Below, piece after piece: positions 34,123-43,396 of a DNA stretch of 64,000 nt. Position 1 is the first letter of the stretch. Each line of letters begins with the position of its first letter. The stretch comes from Comamonas antarctica (GTDB taxonomy: Bacteria; Pseudomonadota; Gammaproteobacteria; Burkholderiales; Burkholderiaceae_C), in the NCBI RefSeq assembly GCF_013363755.1, contig NZ_CP054842.1:62001-126000 (forward strand), written 5' to 3'. The translations under genes were made by a program, and so were the position numbers. The notes beneath the pieces are model-generated. The model saw only the letters and a list, made by a program, of their open reading frames with translations. It had not been told where the DNA came from and ran no database searches.

Positions 34123-35106
34123 TCAATCCAGCGTGATCTTGTTGCGCTTGACGACTTCGCCCCAACGCGCGCTGTCGTTTTCCAGCATGCGCTTGTATTC
34201 GGCAATCGAACCAGGCGCGACCTTGGCACCGAGGGCTTCATGCCTCCTGATGACTTCGGGGTCCGCCAGCACGGCATTGATTTCGCGATGGAGCTTGTCG
34301 ACGATGGCTTGCGGCATGTTGGCCGGCCCGACGATGCCGCCCCAGGTTTCCATCTCGAGATCGGGATAGCCCGCCTCGCGAATGGTGGGCACGTTGGGCA
34401 GCAGCGCCGAGCGCACCGGTCCCGTGATGGCCAGCGCCCTGATGCGCCCGGCACGCACCTGCGGCTCCATGGAGGTGAAGTTGCTGAACATCATCTGGAT
34501 CTGGCCCGACGCCAGATCCAATTCCGCCGCGGGCGCGGTCTTGTATGGAACATGGGTCAGCTGCGCGCCCGAGAGATTGCCAAACAGGGCGCCCAGGACA
34601 TGCAAGGCCGTGCCGCTGCCGGTGGAGCCATAGAAAACCTCGCCGGGATGCGATTTGGCATGAGCGGCCAGTTCTTCCACGCTCCTGGCGGAAAAATCCT
34701 TGTTCACGCCCAGCAGGTTTGGCTGCGTCCATTGCCGGGCGATCGGCGTGAAGTCCCGGGCGGGTTTGTAGGGCAGGGATCTGGCGGTCAAGGCTGTCAC
34801 GGTGTAGGTCGCCAGATTGGCATTGCCGATGGTGTAGCCATCCGGCGCCGCCTTGGCCACGGCATCGAGGCCGATGACACCCGACGCTCCCGGTTTGTTC
34901 TCGATGACGATCGGCTGACCCAGTCTCTTGCCCAACGCCTCGGCCAGGATGCGCGCCGTCCCGTCCGCTGCGCCGCCGGCACCCGCATTGACGACCAATC
35001 GAATCGGCTTTTCCGGCCATTCGGCCTTTGCCGCAGTCGCCATGCACAGTAATCCCGCACCAATGACGCCCACTATCTCTGACCGAAAAGCGAATCGAGA
35101 CCGCAT
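34123..35106 (-). CDS. Bug/TctC-family periplasmic binding protein
   Basis: A 327-aa protein with signal peptide (GVIGAGLLCMATAAKAEWPEKPIRLVV) and the typical Bug text GASGVIGLDAVAKAAPDGYTIG, YGSTGSGTALHVLGALF, PNVPTIREAGYPDLE. Bug proteins bind carboxylated compounds; most are orphans without TctAB, as here. It precedes the oxidoreductase genes in the same direction and probably binds their substrate. Confidence 0.9.
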   Translation of the reverse strand: MRSRFAFRSEIVGVIGAGLLCMATAAKAEWPEKPIRLVVNAGAGGAADGTARILAEALGKRLGQPIVIENKPGASGVIGLDAVAKAAPDGYTIGNANLATYTVTALTARSLPYKPARDFTPIARQWTQPNLLGVNKDFSARSVEELAAHAKSHPGEVFYGSTGSGTALHVLGALFGNLSGAQLTHVPYKTAPAAELDLASGQIQMMFSNFTSMEPQVRAGRIRALAITGPVRSALLPNVPTIREAGYPDLEMETWGGIVGPANMPQAIVDKLHREINAVLADPEVIRRHEALGAKVAPGSIAEYKRMLENDSARWGEVVKRNKITLD

Positions 35107-35194
35107 GAAACCTCCGTTGAATAAACGTTCGAGGTTTCATCGTATGGACATATCGCTTTGTTATCCATGGACGCTAGAACATCGATCCATCCGC

Positions 35195-36094
35195 TTATGT
35201 GATGGATTCGCGGCTTGCTGCAGCCAGCAGTCGAATGAGCTCCCGCGCCGGCGCGGACAGCCGGGCATCCCCCATGGCCGTCGCATAGACCGTGTAGGCA
35301 ATGGGGGGGCGCAGCGGCAAAACGATACCTCCATGCCTTCGGTGTTTCGCGCCGGTCATGGGATCGACCACGGCAATGCCCAGCCCTTCGAGGCACAGAT
35401 CGCTGATTGATTGGAACAGCGAGGCTTCGACCATCGCATCCACCTGCACGCCGTTGGCATTGAGCCAGGCATTGAGCCGGGTCTGGAACGTCCCCGTGGG
35501 GCCGACGAAGGGCTTGCCCGCCAGCTCCGATACATCGACATATTGCGCCTTTGCATCGAGCCATTGCGAAGTGCCGATGCAGACGCATTCCGAAGAAAAT
35601 TCGGCAATGGTCGCCAGCTCGCCCAGGGACAAGGCGTCGGCCGTCAAGCCAATGTCGGCCTGCCGGTTCTTGACGTGCCGCGCGACATCCACGTACGACG
35701 TGACGCGCAGCGTCACCAGAACATCCGGGAATTGCTGCCGGAGTTGCCGCACCACGCCAGGCATGATCGAGTGGCCGATCGAAGGCACCGCGGAGATGGA
35801 GAGATGGTCGAGCTTCTGTTTGCGCAGTTGGTCGGAGAAATCGACGATCTGCTCCAATCCCAGAAATGCTTGCTGCACCTTGGCCATGAGTGCATGGGCT
35901 TCCTCCGTTGGCTGGATGGAGCGTCCCCGCTTGGTAAAAAGCAGAAAACCGACCGATTTCTGCAGGTCAGCAATCAGCCGGCTCATTGCCGGCTGCGATA
36001 TGCCCAGTGCCTCGGCACCGGCGCCAATGCCGTTGTGGAGCATCGCTGCGCGGAAGGCCTCGAGCATTCGGTAAGTGACGTCGCGTTTTGTCAT
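35195..36094 (-). CDS. LysR-family transcriptional regulator
   Basis: A 299-aa regulator with N-terminal winged HTH (MLEAFRAAMLHNGIGAGAEALGISQPAMSRLIADLQKSVGFLLFTKRGR) and a substrate domain. Similar to opine and octopine regulators OccR/NocR in the HTH. It is upstream of and co-oriented with the Bug-oxidoreductase-RidA set and is the likely regulator. Start ATG 36094; longer in-frame extensions run into the sdaA remnant. Confidence 0.88.
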   Translation of the reverse strand: MTKRDVTYRMLEAFRAAMLHNGIGAGAEALGISQPAMSRLIADLQKSVGFLLFTKRGRSIQPTEEAHALMAKVQQAFLGLEQIVDFSDQLRKQKLDHLSISAVPSIGHSIMPGVVRQLRQQFPDVLVTLRVTSYVDVARHVKNRQADIGLTADALSLGELATIAEFSSECVCIGTSQWLDAKAQYVDVSELAGKPFVGPTGTFQTRLNAWLNANGVQVDAMVEASLFQSISDLCLEGLGIAVVDPMTGAKHRRHGGIVLPLRPPIAYTVYATAMGDARLSAPARELIRLLAAASRESIT

Positions 36095-36225
36095 GGTGAA
36101 ATCAAGGGCTGTTTTCCGGCACGCCTGCGCCGTGTTGGCGCAAGCACTGGATTTTGCCAAAGGCAGGCACCGAGGCCCCACGCGGATGGGCGCCGGACTG
36201 AGCACTGCAATCGGGATGCGCCGCC

Positions 36226-36319
36226 TCAACACTCGACGATATTCACGGCCAGGCCACCTCTGGAGGTTTCCTTGTATTTCGTGAGCATGTCGGCACCCGT
36301 TTCGCGCATCGTTTTGATC
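36226..36319 (-). pseudogene. 3' end remnant of an L-serine dehydratase gene
   Basis: About 94 bp closely match the last codons of sdaA at 41884-43272 (minus-strand reading: [11 protein letters not shown]..., AVNIVEC and stop). The match ends abruptly at about 36319. No other part of the gene is present, so this is a scar of a duplication or recombination around 36-42 kb. Confidence 0.8.
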
Positions 36320-36348
36320 TAATGCGCAGCAAACCCTGTCGTTCACAG

Positions 36349-36383
36349 CAGGGTCAGGAGCGCGGACGGCGAAGCCGTCCTGG
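36349..36383. repeat. 35-bp repeat with hairpin (related copy at 48876-48911)
   Basis: Contains the perfect stem GGACGGC-GAA-GCCGTCC (36364-36380). A related copy at 48876-48911 has about 88 percent identity but a weakened stem. Here it lies between the sdaA remnant and the end of alr and could act as a terminator. The distant copy suggests a dispersed element. Confidence 0.5.
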
Positions 36384-36439
36384 AGAAACGGTGAATTTCC
36401 CTGCGCGGCGGCAATATCCCGCCGCGAGCAGGATGCTGT

Positions 36440-37570
36440 TCACAGGTGGAGTTCCTCGAAGCATGGGCCGGGATTGGATGCCTCAGGCACAGCATCGGCG
36501 CCTTCGTAGACGCGCGGTACGCGCTTCACATTGCACAGCAGCTCGTAGGCAATGGTTCCGGCGCCGGCCGCCACCTGGTTCACATCGATGGTCCTGCCCC
36601 ACAGCTCGACCTTGCTGCCGATGCCGCACGCGGGAAGATCCGTGAGGTCCACTGTGAGCATGTCCATCGACACGCGCCCGATCAGTCGTGCGGCGTGCCC
36701 TTCGATGGCCACCGGGGTGTCCGCGGGCGCGCTGCGCGGATAGCCGTCGGCATAGCCGAGCGCGACCAGGCCGACGCGTGTGGGTCGCTCGGCAACGAAG
36801 CCGCCGCCATAGCCCAGCGGCGCGCCCGGCGGCAGCAGTCGCTCGGCGAAGACCTGGCTTTGCAGCGTCATCACCGGCTGCAGCGGCGCCTGCCGGTACG
36901 TCGGCGGCAGCGGGTCGGCGCCGTACAGCATGATGCCGGCCCGGCCCCAGCTGCGGCAGGCCTCTGGCCAGGCCAGGATGCCAGCAGAATTCGCCAGGCT
37001 GGCGCGCGCATCGAGCCCCCCGCAGGCTGCCTGAAACGCAGCGAGTTGCTTGGCAGTGGTGGACATGCCCGGTTCGTCCGCGCGCGCGAAGTGGCTCATG
37101 AGCACGACCTCGGCCACTGCCGGGCAGGCCTGCAGGCGCGCAAAGCCAGCGCGCATCGCTTCAGGGGCCATGCCGGCGCGCCCCATGCCCGAATCCATCT
37201 TGAGCCAGACATCCAGCGTGCCTGCCAGGCCACGTGCGCTCTCCAGCATGCGCAGCTGTGATTCGTGGTGCACCACCACTGCCAGCGCGTGCCGTGCCGC
37301 GACCTTCAGCTCTTCCCCGTCGAATGCTCCTTCGAGCAGCAGGATCGGTGCGGTGACGCCCGCGGCGCGCAGCTCCATTGCCTCTGACAGGAACGCGACG
37401 GCGAATCCATCCGCCATGCCGGCAAGCGCCAGGGCGCAGCGCACGGCCCCATGGCCGTAGGCGTCGGCCTTGAGGACCGCGAGCACCTTGCGGCCATGCA
37501 GCTTGCGCGCGGTGGCGTAGTTGTGGCGCAGCGCATCCAGGTCGATGCGCGCCGAGCTGGGCCGGCTCAT
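36440..37570 (-). CDS. dadX: Alanine racemase, catabolic type (DadX)
   Basis: A 376-aa PLP enzyme that interconverts L- and D-alanine. The PLP lysine is in [12 protein letters not shown]; the second catalytic tyrosine region is [28 protein letters not shown] and [11 protein letters not shown] are typical. The start [18 protein letters not shown] at 37570 overlaps the dadA stop (ATGA). Coupling to dadA and the nearby Lrp regulator indicate the catabolic DadX role rather than housekeeping Alr. Confidence 0.92.
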   Translation of the reverse strand: MSRPSSARIDLDALRHNYATARKLHGRKVLAVLKADAYGHGAVRCALALAGMADGFAVAFLSEAMELRAAGVTAPILLLEGAFDGEELKVAARHALAVVVHHESQLRMLESARGLAGTLDVWLKMDSGMGRAGMAPEAMRAGFARLQACPAVAEVVLMSHFARADEPGMSTTAKQLAAFQAACGGLDARASLANSAGILAWPEACRSWGRAGIMLYGADPLPPTYRQAPLQPVMTLQSQVFAERLLPPGAPLGYGGGFVAERPTRVGLVALGYADGYPRSAPADTPVAIEGHAARLIGRVSMDMLTVDLTDLPACGIGSKVELWGRTIDVNQVAAGAGTIAYELLCNVKRVPRVYEGADAVPEASNPGPCFEELHL

Positions 37571-38862
37571 GCCGCCATGGGGGCGGGTGCGGATGACGCA
37601 CGGCGTCCCGAAGCGGCGTAACGGTCCACGCCCAGGCCCGCAGTATCGATTTCCGGCCGGCGCCCGGTGACCAGGTCGGCGACGACGCGGCCGCTGCCGC
37701 AGGCCATCGTCCAGCCGAGCGTGCCGTGGCCCGTGTTTAGGAACAGGTTGGCATAGCGGGTGGCACCGATAATCGGCGTGCCGTCGGGCGTCATCGGGCG
37801 CAGGCCGGTCCAGAACGCAGCGCGCTGCAGGTCGCCGCCCGGGAACAGATCGCTGACCACCATCTCGAGCGTCGCCCGCCGCCGGGGATCGAGCCGCATG
37901 TCGAAGCCCGCCAGTTCGGCCATTCCGCCCACGCGGATGCGGTTGTCGAAGCGCGTGATCGCGATCTTGTAGGTCTCGTCCAGCACGGTCGACTGGGGTG
38001 CGCGCGAAGCGTCCACTAGCGGGATGGTGAGCGAGTAGCCCTTGACCGGATAGACCGGAAGCTCGAGGTCCAGCGGCCGCAGCATGCCGCGCGAGAAGCT
38101 GCCCAGTGCCATCACATAGGAATCCGCCTGGAGCAGCCGGCCGCCGGCGCGGATGCCCTGGACCCGGCCGGCATGCGCTTCGATGCGTTCGATGTCCTGG
38201 CCGAACAGGAACCTTACCCCCAGGCCGCGCGCCATGCGCGCCAGCTCGGTGGCGAACAGCTGGCAGTCGCCGGTCTCGTCCCCGGGAAGGCGCAGGCCGC
38301 CGGTGAGCCGGTCCTGCGCATGGGCCAGCGCGGGCTCGGCGCGCGGCAGGGATTGCCGGTCCAGCAGCTCGTACGCGACGCCGCACTCCTCAAGGACCGC
38401 GATGTCGCGCTGCGCCGTGTCGATCTGCGCCTGGCTGCGAAACAGCTGCAGCGTGCCGCCGGTGCGCTGCTCGTACTGGATGCCGGTGTCGCTGCGCAGC
38501 GCGCGCAGGCAGTCGCGGCTGTATTCGGCAATGCGCATCATGCGTTCCTTGTTCACCGCGTAGCGCTGCGGGGTGCAGTTGCGCAGCATCTGCGCGATCC
38601 ACATCAGCTGCCACAGGCTGCCGTCGGCGCGCACCGCGAGCGGCGCATGCTTCTGCACCATCCATTTGAGCGCCTTGAGTGGAATGCCCGGCGCAGCCCA
38701 GGGCGTCGAGTAGCCCGGCGAGACTTGGCCGGCATTGGCGAAGCTGGTCTCCAGAGCCGGGCCGGGCTGGCGGTCAATGACGGTGACCTCGGCGCCGGCC
38801 TTGGCCAGATAGTACGCAGTGGCGGTTCCGACGATGCCGCTGCCTGTAACAATGACTTTCAT
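37567..38862 (-). CDS. dadA: D-amino acid dehydrogenase DadA
   Basis: A 431-aa membrane-associated FAD dehydrogenase that oxidises D-alanine to pyruvate and ammonia. It has the FAD motif [48 protein letters not shown] and the C-terminal [16 protein letters not shown]. Start ATG 38862 ([12 protein letters not shown]). Divergent from the Lrp gene, with 128 bp between them for regulation. Confidence 0.93.
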   Translation of the reverse strand: MKVIVTGSGIVGTATAYYLAKAGAEVTVIDRQPGPALETSFANAGQVSPGYSTPWAAPGIPLKALKWMVQKHAPLAVRADGSLWQLMWIAQMLRNCTPQRYAVNKERMMRIAEYSRDCLRALRSDTGIQYEQRTGGTLQLFRSQAQIDTAQRDIAVLEECGVAYELLDRQSLPRAEPALAHAQDRLTGGLRLPGDETGDCQLFATELARMARGLGVRFLFGQDIERIEAHAGRVQGIRAGGRLLQADSYVMALGSFSRGMLRPLDLELPVYPVKGYSLTIPLVDASRAPQSTVLDETYKIAITRFDNRIRVGGMAELAGFDMRLDPRRRATLEMVVSDLFPGGDLQRAAFWTGLRPMTPDGTPIIGATRYANLFLNTGHGTLGWTMACGSGRVVADLVTGRRPEIDTAGLGVDRYAASGRRASSAPAPMAA

Positions 38863-38990
38863 GGAGTGTTCGATGGTTGACGGTGGATCAGCAAATTCTA
38901 GAAAAGCATGTGCAGCAGATTTCACCGTTATTGATATCATCGGCAATTTAATCCACTGTTTTAAAGTTGCTTTGTGGGGATCGACAGACA

Positions 38991-39458
38991 ATGTTCCAGA
39001 CCGACCGGATCGACCTTGCCATCCTTGATGTCCTGCAGCGCCAGGGACGCATTTCCATGACGGAGCTGGCCGAGAAGGTGGGACTGTCGGCATCGCCCTG
39101 CACCGAGCGGGTCAAGAGGATGGAGCGCGAGGGCCTCATCGAGGGCTACCATGCGCGCCTGTCGCCCGAGGCGCTGGGCAGGACCCTGCTGGTGTTCGTG
39201 GAGATCAAGCTGTCCGCGAAGTCCGGGGATGTGTTCGACCAGGTGAAGAGGGAGCTATCGCAGATGCCCGAGGTCATGGAGGCCCATCTGGTCTCCGGCG
39301 ACTATGACTACCTGGTCAAGTTTAGGCTGCGCGGCATGGGCGAGTACCGGCACCTGCTGGGAAACATCCTCAAGCGCTTGCCCGTCACGGCCGCGTCGCG
39401 CAGCGTGGTGGTGATGGAGGAGGTGAAGGAGTCGCTGCACCTGCCGTTGGACCGCTGA
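38991..39458 (+). CDS. Lrp/AsnC-family regulator of the dad genes
   Basis: A 155-aa regulator with N-terminal HTH ([42 protein letters not shown]) and a C-terminal RAM ligand domain ([23 protein letters not shown]). Lrp-type activators of dadAX respond to alanine. Start ATG 38991; the divergent gap to dadA (38863-38990) is AT-rich and a likely Lrp target. Confidence 0.9.
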   Translation: MFQTDRIDLAILDVLQRQGRISMTELAEKVGLSASPCTERVKRMEREGLIEGYHARLSPEALGRTLLVFVEIKLSAKSGDVFDQVKRELSQMPEVMEAHLVSGDYDYLVKFRLRGMGEYRHLLGNILKRLPVTAASRSVVVMEEVKESLHLPLDR

Positions 39459-39484
39459 GCAGCGCGCCGCCTTATCCTTGCACC

Positions 39485-39954
39485 ATGCCGCATCCAGACT
39501 GGCTCAGATCGACGGACGACGAAGTGAGCTTCCGCAAGCTGCGCGTGCTGCTGGCGTTCATGGAGTCCAGAAACCTTGCCCGCACGGCTGAGCAGCTTGA
39601 GACCAGACCGTGAGTGTCCACTACGCGCTGCACTTGCTCGAGGAAGGCGCGCGCTGCGCGCTTTTCCGCCACCAGGGCCGCAACCTCGTGTCCACGGAGG
39701 CCGCCCATGTGCTGGGGGAGGTCGCCCGGGAGGTGCTGCGCAGCATGGACAGCGACTTGCGCGCCACCCGGGCGGCAGGGGGCAGCGGCACGGGCTGGTT
39801 CAAGATCGGGGCCCGCTACTCGCTGACCATCCAGTTGGTGCCGCAGCTCATCGTCTCCCTACGGCACAGCACGCCAGACCTCGAGACCGAGCTCACCCTC
39901 GGCTCGAACGCGGAGCTGCTGGGTAAATTGCGCGAAGGGCACATCGATGCGAGT
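39485..39954 (+). pseudogene. lysR gene broken by frameshift and C-terminal truncation
   Basis: From ATG 39485 the reading (VSFRKLRVLLAFMESRNLARTAEQLETRP) stops at 39613. The other frame resumes immediately (SVHYALHLLEEGARCALFRHQGRNLVSTEAAHVLGEV), restoring a LysR HTH and the start of the effector domain. Homology fades at about 39954 (LREGHIDAS). A toxin-antitoxin cassette follows at that point. Confidence 0.8.
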
Positions 39955-39994
39955 TCTCAGCAGTTAAACGAAAAGGGTTGCGTTATAGCGCGTG

Positions 39995-40025
39995 ATAAGC
40001 AGCCGGTGTTATCGGTAGCTATTCC
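39995..40025. repeat. Left boundary repeat of the toxin-antitoxin cassette (partner 41693-41720)
   Basis: ATAAGC, then TTATCGGTAGCTATTCC at 40009-40025. The same two blocks recur at 41693-41698 and 41704-41720 (TTATCGGTAGCTCTTCC), where they form a perfect ATAAGC-GGC-GCTTAT inverted repeat. The copies enclose about 1.7 kb holding the toxin-antitoxin genes, in direct orientation. Confidence 0.5.
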
Positions 40026-40210
40026 TGGCCAGCGTTGGCTCTCGATCCATGGGTGCGATTTGAGCCGATGGGAGTGTCCAGCCTGCTGACCGCCCAAGAC
40101 CTTCGCAGAGCATTTTCGGGAATGGCGTGCCGCCCTCGCAGGCATGAGCGTGATCTACGCTGGCAACCAGGGAGAAAAATCCGATCATCCAGGCGACATG
40201 GTTGTTTTGG

Positions 40211-40238
40211 TTGACATGGTTGTCTAACTCCGTTAGAT
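40211..40238 (+). promoter_or_regulatory. Promoter and operator of the toxin-antitoxin operon
   Basis: TTGACA (40211-40216) and TTAGAT (40233-40238) are 16 bp apart. A perfect inverted repeat TCTAAC-TCC-GTTAGA (40223-40237) overlaps the -10, as expected for autorepression by the antitoxin. A good ribosome site (AAAGGAG) follows before ATG 40263. Confidence 0.65.
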
Positions 40239-40262
40239 TGGAAACTCTGAAAAGGAGTTGCC

Positions 40263-40910
40263 ATGTCCATTACCGCCCGTATGCGTGCCACGCAGAAGGT
40301 CGACATTCCGGCGTTTGTCGACAGTCTTCGCGAGTTCAATGATGGCATTTTGCGCATCGTCCCCTCGCCTGTGGACGGCAGCAAACACTTGGGGCCAAGC
40401 TTGCGTAAGGAGCTGAAGATTGCTTTGCAGGAGCTGGAAAACACCGTCCGGGTCCTGCGGGTAGCGGCAGTCGAGACCCCGGCAGCATCCGATCGAAGCA
40501 AAGAGCCGGGAAAGCAGTCTGGCGAGCATGAGACGCGCGCTGCCTTGGTTTTGGACAGCACTGAAACCATGGTCCGCAAGGGACAGCTGGTAACGCCTGT
40601 GGAATTCCAGGAGTTGATGGGATGGAGCTCCCGGCAGGCCGTATCCAAGGCCGCCAAGAACCACCGCATTTTCTCTCTGACACATAGAGCCGAGCGGTAC
40701 TTCCCGACCTTCTATGCGGATTCTGCCTATGACCGCAGGCACCTGGAGGCGGTGACCAAGGCGCTCGGTGACCTGCCGGGAGGCGCGAAGCTGCAGTTCT
40801 TCCTCACGCGCAAGGGATCGCTGGGAGGCGAAACCCCGCTGCAGGCCCTTGCCGCCGGCCGGGTTGCGAAGGTCAAGGATATTGCCGCTGCGTTTGCCGA
40901 AGAGGCATGA
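40263..40910 (+). CDS. Xre/MbcA/ParS-type antitoxin
   Basis: A 215-aa protein. The C-terminal part matches the DUF2384-type toxin-binding domain (GGETPLQALAAGRVAKVKDIAAAFAEEA). The central part (VTPVEFQELMGWSSRQAVSKAAKNHRIFSL) looks like a helix-turn-helix. It is longer than the common 140-160 aa antitoxins of this family because of an extended N-terminus. Expected to neutralise the next gene's product and to repress the operon. Overlaps the toxin gene (ATGA). Confidence 0.8.
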   Translation: MSITARMRATQKVDIPAFVDSLREFNDGILRIVPSPVDGSKHLGPSLRKELKIALQELENTVRVLRVAAVETPAASDRSKEPGKQSGEHETRAALVLDSTETMVRKGQLVTPVEFQELMGWSSRQAVSKAAKNHRIFSLTHRAERYFPTFYADSAYDRRHLEAVTKALGDLPGGAKLQFFLTRKGSLGGETPLQALAAGRVAKVKDIAAAFAEEA

Positions 40911-41518
40911 GCCCAGTGTCGCTTCCATCGCCATCTGTCGACTTCTCCGACCTTCCGTTGCGCATCAAAGAGATCGCCGTGACTTCGCTCAAAAGGATCG
41001 GCCGGCGCAATACCGGGGAGCCTTATTTCGGAAAGCATGCAGCCAACCGGTTCGACGACCCGGACAGGCGGTTTGGGGCATGCTACTGCGGCCTGCAACT
41101 GGACACCGCCATCGCGGAGTCGGTGCTGCACGATGAATTGCCCGAGAAGGGGCAGTTTAGGATCCAGCAGGAAGAAATCGCAGCGCGCTATCTGGTGACT
41201 TTTGCTGCCGGTAACCATGAGGGCGTGCTGAGACTTGCCGACCTTACGGGACAGCACCTCAAACGCATTGGCGGAAACAACAGCCTGTCGGCAGAGTACC
41301 CCTACGACGTAACCCAGCAGTGGGCTGCGGCCGTCCATGCGCACCCGGCCCATGTGGATGGCTTTCTCTTTGTCTCCAAGCAGCTCAACGACAAGCGGGC
41401 CGCAGTACTGTTCGATAGGGCGCAAAACAAATTGGGCGCTCCATCCTATACACCCTTGTTAGGCGTCAGGGGGCTGACCCAGGCCAACAACAGGCTGGGC
41501 ATTGTCATCGTGCAGTAG
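40907..41518 (+). CDS. RES-domain toxin (NAD-consuming family)
   Basis: A 203-aa RES protein. RES residues are seen in NRFDDPDRRFGACYCG (R and Y region) and LDTAIAESVLHDE (E). The second half has WAAAVHAHPAHVDGFLFVSKQLNDKRAAVLF, standard for the family. Relatives (MbcT, ParT, Res) degrade NAD+ or modify proteins with ADP-ribose and are inhibited by the partner antitoxin. No lesion seen. Confidence 0.88.
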   Translation: MSPVSLPSPSVDFSDLPLRIKEIAVTSLKRIGRRNTGEPYFGKHAANRFDDPDRRFGACYCGLQLDTAIAESVLHDELPEKGQFRIQQEEIAARYLVTFAAGNHEGVLRLADLTGQHLKRIGGNNSLSAEYPYDVTQQWAAAVHAHPAHVDGFLFVSKQLNDKRAAVLFDRAQNKLGAPSYTPLLGVRGLTQANNRLGIVIVQ

Positions 41519-41883
41519 GGCTCGCGGTGGGACTTGGGCACCTGCGGCATGAAGCGCGGGCGCTGGGCGAGGTCACGGCCAGCGCCTTGATCTTCATGGC
41601 CTGGATCGGCATCGAAATTGCCGCATGGGCGCCGCGGCGGCAATCGCAGGGAAGAGTGCGGGTTGCAATGGCGAGTGGATCGAGAGCGCACTATAAGCGG
41701 CGCTTATCGGTAGCTCTTCCCGGGCGAGTAACAGGCTACCCCTTGCAAGTGCATGACGAGCTGCAGTACTTCAGAAGTTTTGCTTTGCCCTGCACAGACA
41801 TTGCGGCATATGCCTAGCCGGTACCGCTTCAGATGGCAGCGACCTCACTCAGCCACCGAAAAGTCAAGTACTAGACGATGATT
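41519..41883. other. Non-coding stretch with boundary repeat of the toxin-antitoxin cassette
   Basis: Contains the right repeat of the cassette (41693-41720), including the perfect 15-bp palindromic ATAAGCGGCGCTTAT. Open frames across it do not resemble proteins I know. No gene is supported here. Confidence 0.45.
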
Positions 41884-43272
41884 TCAGCACTCGACGATGT
41901 TCACGGCCAAGCCACCCCTTGAGGTTTCCTTGTACTTGGTGAGCATGTCGGCCCCCGTTTCCCTCATCGTCTTGATGACTTGATCAAGGCTCACGTGATG
42001 GGTGCCATCGCCGTGCAACGCCATGCGCGCAGCGTTGATGGCCTTCACCGACGCCACCGCATTGCGCTCGATGCAGGGAATCTGCACCAACCCCCCGACG
42101 GGGTCGCAAGTGAGCCCCAGGGGATGCTCCATGCCGATCTCGGCAGCGTTTTCAACCTGCTCGGGCGTGCCTCCCATGACGGCGCACAGCCCGGCCGCGG
42201 CCATCGAGCAGGCGACGCCCACCTCGCCCTGGCAGCCGACCTCGGCGCCCGATATGGAGGCGTTCTCCTTGTAGAGGATGCCGATGGCGGCGGCCGTGAG
42301 GAGAAAGTCGATGATGCCCTGCTCGCTGGCATCAGGCACGAAGCGCGTGTAATAGTGCAGGACGGCAGGAACGATGCCGGCGGCGCCGTTGGTTGGCGCG
42401 GTGACGACACGCCCACCTGCGGCGTTCTCTTCGTTCACGGCAAGCGCGAACAGGTTGACCCAGTCCATGACGGCAAGCGGGTCCGCCTGAATTGCAGGCG
42501 CCTGGCCCAGCCTTTGCGCCCAGGCCGCCGCGCGGCGCCTGACCTTGAATCCGCCTGGCAGCGTACCCTCGGTGCGGCAGCCCCGGTCGACGCACTGGCG
42601 CATCACGTCCCAGATCTTCAAAAGCCCGGCGCGCGTTTCGGCGTCATCGCGCCAATGCCGCTCGTTGCGCCGCATCACTTCGGCGATGCTGCAGTGGTTC
42701 TGCCGGGTCAGCCGCAGCAGGTCGTCGCCGCTCTTGAACGGCAGGGGCAGCGCCGTGGTGTCTGGCGCAATGACCTTCTGCCGCGTGCCGTCGGCCGCCA
42801 GGTCCGAGCTCACGACAAATCCGCCGCCAACCGAGTAATAGGTCTTCTCGAGCAGGCTGCTGCCCTGCGCGTCGAAGGCCGTGAAGCGCATGCCGTTGGG
42901 ATGAAAAGGCAGCGCCTTGAGGCCGTAGAGCAGGACATCCTTCTTGAAGTCGAGGCCAATCGCGTGCTGGCCATCGAGCCGCAGCGAATTCGAGTCGCGG
43001 ATGTCCTGCAGGATCGAGGGCACCGCATCCACATCCACCGTGTCCGGCTCATGGCCGGCCAGGCCCAGGAGGACCGCCGTATCCGTTCCATGCCCCTTTC
43101 CCGTGGCTCCAAGCGAGCCGAACATTTCGGCGACGACCCGGTGCACCGGGCCGAGCAGCCCCTGCTCCCGCAGCGCATGCGTGAACATCCTGGCGGCCCG
43201 CATCGGCCCCACTGTATGGGAACTCGAAGGTCCGATGCCAATCTTGAAAAGGTCGAAAACGCTGACTGCCAT
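41884..43272 (-). CDS. sdaA: L-serine ammonia-lyase (iron-sulfur type)
   Basis: A 462-aa single-chain serine dehydratase that deaminates L-serine to pyruvate. It starts [27 protein letters not shown]. The [4Fe-4S] cysteines are in [35 protein letters not shown]. Ends [10 protein letters not shown]. Divergent from a LysR gene (124-bp gap). A second copy of its last 90 bp lies at 36226. Confidence 0.93.
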   Translation of the reverse strand: MAVSVFDLFKIGIGPSSSHTVGPMRAARMFTHALREQGLLGPVHRVVAEMFGSLGATGKGHGTDTAVLLGLAGHEPDTVDVDAVPSILQDIRDSNSLRLDGQHAIGLDFKKDVLLYGLKALPFHPNGMRFTAFDAQGSSLLEKTYYSVGGGFVVSSDLAADGTRQKVIAPDTTALPLPFKSGDDLLRLTRQNHCSIAEVMRRNERHWRDDAETRAGLLKIWDVMRQCVDRGCRTEGTLPGGFKVRRRAAAWAQRLGQAPAIQADPLAVMDWVNLFALAVNEENAAGGRVVTAPTNGAAGIVPAVLHYYTRFVPDASEQGIIDFLLTAAAIGILYKENASISGAEVGCQGEVGVACSMAAAGLCAVMGGTPEQVENAAEIGMEHPLGLTCDPVGGLVQIPCIERNAVASVKAINAARMALHGDGTHHVSLDQVIKTMRETGADMLTKYKETSRGGLAVNIVEC

Positions 43273-43396
43273 GGAAATTCCAAATCACTGTGAAGCTTGT
43301 ATTGAGCGGCATCGTAGAAGAAGCGTTGTGCCAATAAAATTTATCTTTCATTGGCCAATACATTAGATAAATTTAATCATTGGAAGGGTTTCGCAG

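Noticed and set aside
30787..36094. Naming the oxidoreductase operon hcnABC (cyanide synthase).
   Set aside because: The subunit types are shared by opine oxidases and hydroxyproline dehydrogenases, and the RidA and Bug neighbours favour amino-acid or opine catabolism.
41980..43293. 437-codon plus-strand frame opposite sdaA.
   Set aside because: Shadow of the serine dehydratase gene, with low-complexity Arg/His-rich text.
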